Assembly: GCA_003231675.1 (NCBI GenBank)
Contig: QIJB01000077.1
Span: 1-9,956, forward strand
From: Candidatus Campbelliibacteriota bacterium
GTDB lineage: Bacteria; Patescibacteriota; Minisyncoccia; UBA9983
DNA: 9,956 nt
Direction of reading: 5' to 3'
Made by a program: the position numbers and the translations under genes. Below the pieces are notes generated by a model. It was given only the letters and a program-made list of their open reading frames with translations. It was not told where the DNA came from and did not search any database. How positions within the stretch are numbered: position 1 is the stretch's first letter; the number at the start of each line of letters is the position of its first letter. Positions 1 to 6,051 of this stretch are shown piece after piece.

Positions 1-264
1 ATCAAGTATATACTATGATAGTACTGAATTAACGACAGGACTTTAACAGGTGAATACAGCACATTCATCGCGCTCTGGCAGTCCATATTTATATTGACTG
101 TCAAGAGCACTTTAATTTCGATTTATGATCTGAATCGGAATATTATTTTTTCTTTTGTTCCGTTCTAGGCCGGGTGTTCATTTTAATGAACATTGTAGGC
201 CGAGCGTTGATTTGATATTTTTAAACCAGTCCAACGGACAAGTTCAAAAAATCAATTCTTCGTT
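1..264. other. Non-coding region upstream of 16S rRNA
   Basis: I see no supportable gene here. The stretch holds an imperfect hairpin at 72-108 (GCTCT with AGAGC outside, CAGTC with GACTG inside), with no T-run after it. A palindrome and a direct repeat lie at 166-211. A T8 tract (263-270) immediately precedes the 16S 5' end. The segment TTGATTTG near 207-214 is complementary to CAAATCAA in the 16S trailer near 1817-1824, so a short leader-trailer processing stem is possible. That pairing is inference from eight base pairs. Confidence 0.5.
166..221 (+). promoter_or_regulatory. Possible 16S control region with palindrome and direct repeat
   Basis: TGTTCATTTTAATGAACA (175-192) is a perfect palindrome with 8-bp arms. 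It overlaps a 16-bp imperfect direct repeat spaced 30 bp apart (166-181 and 196-211, 13 of 16 identical). A weak sigma70-like pair follows: TTGTAG (193-198), a 17-nt spacer and TATTTT (216-221), which would start transcription about 40 nt before the 16S gene. The promoter match is poor and other pairs are possible. The palindrome is seen directly; its role as an operator or upstream element is a guess. Confidence 0.3.
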
Positions 265-1820
<1,556 letters not shown>

Positions 1821-1996
1821 TCAATTTTTTCATCTTAGGATGAAAAGTGATTAGGTCGGTTCCGCCCTATGGCGGAATTAGGTATTGGTCTTGGAGCCTT
1901 AAATTAAGACCGGAAAAACCCGCTTAAATTTTGCTTTGCAAAAGACTGGGCGGGAAGGACGGAACAAAAGAAAAAATATTATCCGATGAATCGCAA
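1821..1996 (+). other. Structured 16S trailer
   Basis: No gene is seen between the 16S 3' end and its terminator. Four hairpins can be drawn: about 1819-1852 (TTTTCATC with GATGAAAA, plus an outer AATCA/TGATT), 1860-1877 (TTCCGCC, loop CTAT, GGCGGAA), 1887-1911 (GGTCTT with AAGACC) and 1919-1954 (CCCGC with GCGGG, inner TTTTGC/GCAAAA). This is consistent with an rRNA processing region. There is no tRNA and no 23S start here, unlike a standard 16S-23S spacer. Confidence 0.5.
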
Positions 1997-2037
1997 GCAA
2001 ACAAAAAACCGCTCATTATGAGCGGTTTTTTGTTTGC
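1997..2037. terminator. Strong bidirectional-type terminator after 16S
   Basis: A perfect inverted repeat with 20-bp arms around a single central T. The GC-rich core CCGCTCAT/ATGAGCGG is flanked by A6 on the left and T6 on the right, so it has the form of an intrinsic terminator on either strand. Its position shows that the rRNA transcript probably ends here without a 23S gene. Confidence 0.85.
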
Positions 2038-2078
2038 AAAATGACGATTTTTTGCTATGATAAAACAAGTTTTATGCT

Positions 2079-2108
2079 TTCAACGGGCGAATACTTTTAA
2101 AATATAAT
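2079..2108 (+). promoter_or_regulatory. Promoter for tRNA-Ile
   Basis: A perfect -10 box TATAAT (2103-2108) is preceded, after an 18-nt spacer, by a weak -35 candidate TTCAAC (2079-2084). Transcription would start near 2115, about 60 nt before the tRNA. The strong terminator upstream means the tRNA needs its own promoter, which supports the call. Confidence 0.5.
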
Positions 2109-2122
2109 AAACTCGCCCCGGA

Positions 2123-2134
2123 AGAACGCTATCC
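2123..2134 (+). repeat. tRNA-Ile fragment (D-arm/anticodon 5' part)
   Basis: AGAACGCTATCC is identical to tRNA-Ile positions 2193-2204, located 70 bp upstream of them. The match is 12 of 12 and is flanked by unrelated sequence. It is one of several displaced pieces of the same tRNA in this neighbourhood. Confidence 0.6.
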
Positions 2135-2149
2135 AAAGTTTCATTATTC

Positions 2150-2181
2150 CAAAAAGAGCGCGTGTCAAAAAGAGCGCGTGT
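2150..2181 (+). repeat. Tandem 16-bp duplication of the tRNA 5' end
   Basis: CAAAAAGAGCGCGTGT occurs twice back to back (2150-2165 and 2166-2181) without mismatch. The second copy contains the real tRNA-Ile 5' end from 2174. The first copy is therefore an orphan 8-nt acceptor end plus its upstream flank. Confidence 0.85.
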
Positions 2182-2245
2182 AGTTCAATGGTAGAACGCT
2201 ATCCTGATAAGATAGAGGTCGTAGGTTCGATTCCTACCACGCGCA
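2174..2245 (+). tRNA. tRNA-Ile(GAT)
   Basis: A complete cloverleaf of 72 nt. Acceptor stem GCGCGTG (2174-2180) pairs with CACGCGC (2238-2244) and the discriminator is A2245. D stem GTTC/GAAC (2183-2186, 2194-2197). Anticodon stem CTATC/GATAG (2199-2203, 2211-2215) with loop CTGATAA, giving anticodon GAT at 2206-2208. T stem GTAGG/CCTAC (2221-2225, 2233-2237) with loop TTCGATT. All four stems are fully paired. The 3' CCA is not encoded (ACAA follows), so it would be added after transcription. It lies about 135 bp past the 16S terminator, whereas tRNA-Ile is often found inside a 16S-23S spacer. A second copy of its 3' end, this time with CCA, lies at 2352-2374. Confidence 0.95.
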
Positions 2246-2246
2246 C
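2226..2246 (+). repeat. att-like direct repeat, copy 1 (tRNA 3' end)
   Basis: These 21 bases (T-loop to just past the discriminator) recur identically at 2352-2372, 126 bp downstream. tRNA 3' ends are classical attachment sites for tyrosine integrases, and the duplication resembles what integration leaves behind. No integrase gene is present in the window, so the attachment-site role is inference. Confidence 0.55.
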
Positions 2247-2351
2247 AATGTTTTAACTTTGATACGGAACAAACGGGTGGAATTAGGTGTCGTAGGCTCC
2301 CTGTTTGCTCAAGAGCGGAGCGATTGATTTGCAAACAGCAGTGCTTTAGCA

Positions 2352-2374
2352 TTCGATTCCTACCACGCGCACCA
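2352..2374 (+). repeat. Displaced tRNA-Ile 3' end with CCA (att-like copy 2)
   Basis: Positions 2352-2372 are identical to tRNA-Ile 2226-2246, and the sequence continues so that CCA follows the discriminator A2371 (2372-2374). The intact tRNA lacks an encoded CCA. This orphan half may therefore be the original 3' end of an ancestral tRNA-Ile, now separated from its 5' part. Confidence 0.6.
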
Positions 2375-2407
2375 ATATTGACTCAATGCCACGGTTTCGG
2401 ACGGAAA

Positions 2408-2419
2408 AAGATAGAGGTC
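2408..2419 (+). repeat. tRNA-Ile fragment (anticodon 3' strand and variable loop)
   Basis: AAGATAGAGGTC is identical to tRNA-Ile positions 2209-2220. It lies inside the MITE-like element, downstream of the displaced 3' end, so the tRNA pieces are not in their natural order. Confidence 0.5.
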
Positions 2420-2426
2420 CCGCCCA

Positions 2427-2476
2427 AGAACGCACCTCGTGCGTTCTGTCCATTGCGTGTGCCTGAGGGCACACGC
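2427..2476. other. Two adjacent perfect hairpins
   Basis: AGAACGCAC (2427-2435) pairs with GTGCGTTCT (2439-2447) around a 3-nt loop. GCGTGTGCC (2455-2463) pairs with GGCACACGC (2468-2476) around the loop TGAG. Both have 9-bp perfect stems, with 7 bp between them. Neither has a T-run, so neither looks like a terminator. They could be part of a folded RNA or of the element's own structure. Confidence 0.55.
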
Positions 2477-2748
2477 TCTCCACGACGCGAGCCTGTGGTA
2501 ATTCTGCACCAACTCTCCCAATTTCCACCGCGCCACTCTCGCCTCGCTAGCTTTGCATTAATTTAGAATAGTCGCTGTGCTCCTTTCTTCATTGAACACC
2601 CGGCGAGCCGTCCGACCAAAACCATTTCACCTCAGGTACTGCATTTTACACATCAATCGCTCCGCTCTTGAGTAAAATGGGAGCCTTTTCAATTTTTGTT
2701 CGGATCCTCCCCAAACCCCTCCGCCGACAGGCGAAAAAAAGAAAGGTA

Positions 2749-2798
2749 AGGCTCCCTGTTTGTAACCAAATTAAAATTTGGTTACAAACAGGGAGCCT
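2749..2798. repeat. 50-bp near-perfect palindrome at the island's left edge
   Basis: The arms 2749-2772 and 2775-2798 are perfect 24-bp reverse complements separated by two bases. It would form a long hairpin or cruciform. Its right end overlaps the first three bases of the left inverted repeat of the accessory island. The outer 14 bases (AGGCTCCCTGTTTG) match the start of the MITE-like element. No U-tract follows on either strand, so termination is not its obvious role. No similar palindrome lies at the right edge. Confidence 0.75.
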
Positions 2799-2966
2799 AA
2801 GGTGAAATGCTTTTGTACCCTAACTTCGTTGGGGAAGATCCTTGGTCGGGTTCGCTTCAATCATTCCCTATTGCATTATACGGCAATATTGCTTACAAAG
2901 CCAATAGTGAGTAAAATGGAGTTGTTGATAATTATGTCAAACGATTCAGCAAAAAAAATTAGCAAA
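2796..2966 (+). repeat. Left inverted repeat of the accessory island (IR-L)
   Basis: From CCTAAGGTGAAATGC inward this arm is a near copy, in opposite orientation, of 7909-8079. Differences seen by eye are a few substitutions, a 12-nt insertion in this arm after 2868 (CTATTGCATTAT), a 13-nt insertion in the right arm just before the XRE start codon, and one extra A in the A-run at 2951-2958. The repeat spans the leader, promoter, candidate operator and about the first ten codons of an XRE gene. Similarity fades inside the coding region. Confidence 0.85.
2883..2917 (+). promoter_or_regulatory. Promoter and candidate XRE operator, left copy
   Basis: TTGCTT (2889-2894), a 17-nt spacer and TAAAAT (2912-2917) make a plausible sigma70 promoter. 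Transcription would begin near 2924, only about 10 nt before the ATG at 2934. The perfect palindrome GCAATATTGC (2883-2892) overlaps the -35 box, a common place for a small HTH repressor to bind. Both parts are conserved in the right repeat. The regulator-operator link is inference. Confidence 0.5.
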
Positions 2967-3147
2967 CAATATAATGAGATTGCGAAAGCAAAAAGGTCTT
3001 TCGCAAGAAAAATTGGCGAGATTGTCGGATGTTGCCAATAATACAATTATCAAAATGGAATCAGGAGAAAATGATAATCCCACACTTGAAACTTTGCGAA
3101 AAGTTGCCAAAGCGTTAGATGTTTCTGTTGATAATTTAATCAATTAA
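2934..3147 (+). pseudogene. XRE/Cro-type HTH regulator, frameshifted
   Basis: Translation from ATG 2934 gives MSNDSAKK and then leaves frame, ending after about 35 codons. If one A is dropped from the A8 run at 2951-2958, the frame stays open to TAA 3145-3147. It then encodes a 70-residue protein containing RLRKQKGLSQEKLARLSD, then NNTIIKMESGENDNPTLETL and KVAKALDVSVDNLIN, a textbook single-domain XRE DNA-binding protein. The right-hand paralogue has A7 at this spot. The reading is therefore a one-base insertion: a real frameshift, a base-calling error, or an RNA polymerase slippage site that restores some product. There is no usable SD; a GGAG lies 12 nt from the ATG. The gene would be first in an operon with 3173-4039 and the genes after it. 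Confidence 0.85.
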
Positions 3148-3172
3148 TTTGGTTATTTTTTAGAATAAAATT

Positions 3173-4039
3173 ATGAACGAACCACAAAAGCCATTAGTAG
3201 AAGAAGTGAAAGAAATTCGTAAAAAGCGAGGAATACATCCCAAGGATTTTGAGATGATGACGGGAATTCCTCTTGAAACCGCTAAAAAAATGAAAAATGG
3301 CGATGAAATAATAGAAAAATTTACCATCGCATATACTCCAGATAGTCTAAAAATATTATCCAGTATGACGAGCGGGGTAACGGAAGTGATTGATGACTTT
3401 CTAAATTTACTAGGGGAAAAAGAACTTGGCTTTGGAAAATTGGCAGATGGTGCAAAGTTGCACGCAAAATTTGAATTGTCTGCATACATGCTTTTTATTC
3501 TTGATGTCTTTGCCTCTGAACACCAGACACCCGAAGCAAGAACGGAAATTTTTTATGTTGTTGGTAATGAGATACTGAAATCTTTGAAAGAGATATCGCC
3601 AGACTATCAAAAATCAGAATTTGATAAAGAAATTGATAAAAGAATGAGTCAATATAGTGTGTTTATTAGAGAGCCAAATAGTGTGTTTAAGGTGCCTTCA
3701 GATATAAGTGCTTGGAATTTACTACAAGAGCATTTAACCAATGCTGTAGTTAAGGGTGGTTTTGCGAGAAAAGAATTGGATGGCGAAGATCTTAGAAATT
3801 GGACTTTGGGTGAGAAAAGTGTTCGGGATGACTCTAATAAACCAATAGATGTTGTTTCTTCTGTCTACGGGATGATTTGCCAGCAAGCAGAAAGAAATTT
3901 TCGTCTGATGATCAATGAGTTGTTTTCTGCTGGTGAGGATATTCGTGATTTTAGTATACAGGAAGTCGGAGACATTATAGAGATCGCAAAAGAAAAGATT
4001 GCGAAACTAGATGAGGAAAATATAAAAAGTGTTGGATAA
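3173..4039 (+). CDS. HTH-headed helical protein of unknown function
   Basis: 288 residues. I do not recognise the family. Residues about 10-46 (EIRKKRGIHPKDFEMMTGIP, then ETAKKMKNG) align by eye with the helix-turn-helix of XRE proteins, including the R-K-x-x-G-[IL] start and the T-x-x-K-M-x-[SN]-G end, so a divergent HTH domain is likely. The rest is soluble and mostly predicted helical, with no transmembrane segment and no catalytic motif I can name. It begins 25 bp after the broken XRE gene and is followed, 52 bp later, by a membrane-protein gene on the same strand. No SD precedes ATG 3173; the upstream bases are AT-rich. Base composition is visibly more AT-rich than the mscS-like gene. 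Possible roles are second regulator or DNA-linked effector of the module; neither is shown. Confidence 0.85.
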   Translation: MNEPQKPLVEEVKEIRKKRGIHPKDFEMMTGIPLETAKKMKNGDEIIEKFTIAYTPDSLKILSSMTSGVTEVIDDFLNLLGEKELGFGKLADGAKLHAKFELSAYMLFILDVFASEHQTPEARTEIFYVVGNEILKSLKEISPDYQKSEFDKEIDKRMSQYSVFIREPNSVFKVPSDISAWNLLQEHLTNAVVKGGFARKELDGEDLRNWTLGEKSVRDDSNKPIDVVSSVYGMICQQAERNFRLMINELFSAGEDIRDFSIQEVGDIIEIAKEKIAKLDEENIKSVG

Positions 4040-4091
4040 AAAATGAAGTAGGCGTGGCAACATACAAAAAATAGCTGATTTTAAATAAATT

Positions 4092-5147
4092 ATGAAAAGT
4101 AAAACACTTATAATTTTTGGTATAATAACGTATGTTCTTTCAGTTCTTTCTTCGGCTCAAAATCTTGTAGGAGATTATACTGCACCAACTATAATAATTG
4201 CGGTATCAGTAATAGCAACAATAGTATTTACAATTATGGCTATTGTTCATCTATGGAAAACAGAAAAAGTTTTATCAATATTATTACTTGTTTTTTCATC
4301 ACTTAACCTTGTGTTGGCGTCAGTGGTAATTCACTGGATTAGTTTTGGGGTATTTCTTTGGGTGATGTCTCTTTTTTGGGCAATGGCAAAACATGAAAAA
4401 CTTGCTAAAATTAAAGATCAAAGATCAAAATATATGGGATTTTTTACCACAAAAAAAGAAGTAAATATAGAAGATGTTTGTCGTGGTTTTTATGAATATT
4501 TGATTTCTGGTCAAAAAGTAGAAGAACTCACTAAGGAAGCCAAAGAAACTATTGTTAAAATTGATAAAGCCTTTGCGGTTGTGGATTTACAAAAATTGAA
4601 ATATGAATTTACAATAATTGGTTTTGAAATTTTTGCACTTGCGTGGGCACATCACTCTGAAGACAGTCTTGTTTCTCAAAGTATATTTACTAATAAATAC
4701 CTAAATGAAAATGGAAAAGATGATATTTGGAATGGAATGAAAAACTATAATCTTGCAGTCCAGAGCTCAGATACTTACGGGTTGAGTGATATAAAATATG
4801 CTCAAAGTTTAACTGAAGGAGCTAATTTTTGTGATAAACAGAAGAAAATATTGCAGGAAAGTGCGGTTGCCATGTCCGAATCTGTTTTAGAAAGCGTTTA
4901 TCGTTCAAACTGGCGGAGAAAGTCTAAAAAGGCTTGGAAAAGCGGAGCTACAATTTTTGGTATTAGTTTGGCTTTGTGCGAGAGGTTGAGTTTAACAGGG
5001 GGAGATGATTCTAAACATTTTGGGTTATTTGGCTTTGACAATAGTAATATCAACTTTGGAATTAATAATGACGCACGATTTCGTTTAAGTGGATTTATAA
5101 ACTGGTTATATGATGAAGCTAAGCAATACCTTGACAATAAAATATAA
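4092..5147 (+). CDS. Four-TM membrane protein with large C-terminal soluble domain, unknown function
   Basis: 351 residues. Hydrophobic segments at about 5-21, 32-54, 59-80 and 82-98 suggest four membrane helices near the N-terminus. They are followed by a basic, Lys-rich stretch (100-120) and a soluble domain of about 230 residues, which the positive-inside rule would place in the cytoplasm. The soluble part is helical in the first half, with a conspicuous AWAHHSEDS around 190-200 and a Gly/Asn-rich patch near 305-330. No known enzyme motif is visible and I cannot name a family. No SD is seen before ATG 4092. It overlaps the next gene by 38 bp, which suggests coupled translation. The architecture fits a membrane-anchored sensor or effector, but this is inference from topology only. 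Confidence 0.85.
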   Translation: MKSKTLIIFGIITYVLSVLSSAQNLVGDYTAPTIIIAVSVIATIVFTIMAIVHLWKTEKVLSILLLVFSSLNLVLASVVIHWISFGVFLWVMSLFWAMAKHEKLAKIKDQRSKYMGFFTTKKEVNIEDVCRGFYEYLISGQKVEELTKEAKETIVKIDKAFAVVDLQKLKYEFTIIGFEIFALAWAHHSEDSLVSQSIFTNKYLNENGKDDIWNGMKNYNLAVQSSDTYGLSDIKYAQSLTEGANFCDKQKKILQESAVAMSESVLESVYRSNWRRKSKKAWKSGATIFGISLALCERLSLTGGDDSKHFGLFGFDNSNINFGINNDARFRLSGFINWLYDEAKQYLDNKI

Positions 5148-5889
5148 TCCAAGAAAGCAAGAATTGATTGCTTTGGCAGTAGAAATTGGAAAAGTCCTAG
5201 AAAAAATAGAGACTCAAAATAGTCTAAGTAAAAAAGAGGACGCTGAAAACGGGCGAATGGAATTTGCCTATGTAGAATATTACTTGGCAGAAATTTCTTC
5301 CTTGCTTAACCTTTCAATATATTTGTTAGAGCACGGGACGTTTAGAAAATACACATATTTTCCTACGCGTTTAATTATGGAAATAGTATTGCAATTAGAG
5401 CATGTATATTCAGTAAAAAAGAAAAAGGGATTAGGTGGAGTTCATCGTCTGTTTTTTAAGGATATTGCAATCAGCGCAAAATCTTCTCTTGCTCTACCGG
5501 GAGTAGGAGACAAAGATCGGATTAGAAATCATGTAAGTTTTCTCGATATTGCCAGCAATATTTTAAGGCTTGATTTTAAAACAGATGATGTATCGGCAAA
5601 ATCAAATAGGAATATAAAATCACTGTGCGATAAAAGCGGTGTAATCATTAAAAACTGTACTGGAAGTGATTTGTATAGTTTTTACGAAGTATTGAGTGAA
5701 TCTTCTCACGCCAATGTTGTAAGCATAGGAGCTAGTAATCACGGAAATGATGAGGTGGAAGCGTTGCTTATTTTTGAAATCAGTATTGAATTGTCAATAC
5801 GTTTTTGTGAAATGGTTATCAATGAAAGTAAGTATGAAATGTTACAGGATGATTCAAATAATTTAAAAACAATCGCAGGAATTTTGTAA
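5110..5889 (+). CDS. Helical protein of unknown function, loosely DUF5677-like
   Basis: 259 residues, mostly amphipathic helix, no membrane segment or signal peptide. Two features stand out: a helix with R87 and E91 (TRLIMEIVLQLEHVY) and a later FYEVLSESSHANV (191-203) containing Y-x3-S-x2-SH-x-N. This pair recalls DUF5677-type proteins of unknown function, but the resemblance is from memory and weak. I found no HEPN-type R-x4-6-H motif. The start at 5110 (two Met codons, 5110 and 5113) lies inside the end of the membrane-protein gene, a 38-bp overlap in another frame; no SD is visible and translational coupling is likely. It is the last gene of the left module, and a long hairpin follows 16 bp after the stop codon. 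Confidence 0.82.
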   Translation: MMKLSNTLTIKYNPRKQELIALAVEIGKVLEKIETQNSLSKKEDAENGRMEFAYVEYYLAEISSLLNLSIYLLEHGTFRKYTYFPTRLIMEIVLQLEHVYSVKKKKGLGGVHRLFFKDIAISAKSSLALPGVGDKDRIRNHVSFLDIASNILRLDFKTDDVSAKSNRNIKSLCDKSGVIIKNCTGSDLYSFYEVLSESSHANVVSIGASNHGNDEVEALLIFEISIELSIRFCEMVINESKYEMLQDDSNNLKTIAGIL

Positions 5890-5905
5890 GTCTCGGGTTT
5901 GTTGG

Positions 5906-5974
5906 GAGCCACGAGAAACACCTCGCATGGCTACTCACTTCGTTCGTAATGCCTGCTCGGTGTTTTCGTGGCTC
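5906..5974. terminator. Long hairpin between the two convergent modules
   Basis: The left arm (5906-5922, GAGCCACGAGAAACACC) pairs with the right arm (5959-5974) over about 16 bp with one bulged G. The 36-nt interior can form a shorter stem (TAC/GTA and GGC/GCC parts). It sits between the stops of the left operon (5889) and the CocE gene (6052), so a bidirectional transcription barrier is plausible. There is no clean T-tract. A second small hairpin, TTGTGC/GCACAA (5995-6011), lies nearby. Confidence 0.5.
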
Positions 5975-6051
5975 GCTCGCCTCTGATTAAAGTTTTGTGC
6001 TAAATGCACAAGCATCACTTCCTTATTATAGCAACATTTTTTATTAAAAAC

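Larger units (their letters stand above)
2294..2686. mobile_element. MITE-like element with 35-bp terminal inverted repeats
   Basis: The ends 2294-2328 and 2652-2686 are inverted copies, 32 of 35 identical by eye; both begin AGGCTCCC and share CTCAAGAGCGGAGCGATTG. The 393-bp interior has no credible gene and is GC-rich and hairpin-forming. It contains two tRNA-Ile fragments (2352-2374 and 2408-2419). I see no clear target-site duplication at the outer borders. The short length, terminal repeats and lack of a transposase fit a non-autonomous miniature element. A structural RNA locus or an old recombination product are alternatives. AGGCTCCCTGTTTG recurs in the palindrome at 2749-2798, linking the two. 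Confidence 0.5.

Noticed and set aside
94..129. TTGACT (94-99) with TATGAT (124-129) as the 16S promoter
   Set aside because: The 24-nt spacer is too long for a sigma70 promoter.
2324..2566. Open reading frames in the MITE-like element (2324-2566 plus, 2346-2528 minus)
   Set aside because: They run through hairpins and tRNA fragments, have no ribosome binding site and show no protein-like composition.
2700..2712. GGATCCTCCCC at about 2703, resembling a 16S 3' tail separated by an intron
   Set aside because: It is nearly 900 bp past helix 45, beyond a strong terminator, and lacks the AC of GGATCACCTCC; coincidence is more likely.
2778..3041. Open frame starting in the palindrome and running into the XRE start
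   Set aside because: It is the frameshifted XRE reading extended upstream through the promoter and leader; the conserved ATG at 2934 in both repeats is the real start.
5110..5889. HEPN RNase or Abi-type toxin assignment for the 259-residue protein
   Set aside because: Helical content is suggestive, but no R-x4-6-H motif is present; RIRNH has the wrong spacing.
5995..6011. Hairpin TTGTGC-TAAAT-GCACAA as a CocE gene terminator
   Set aside because: The stem is only 6 bp and no T-tract follows on the minus strand.
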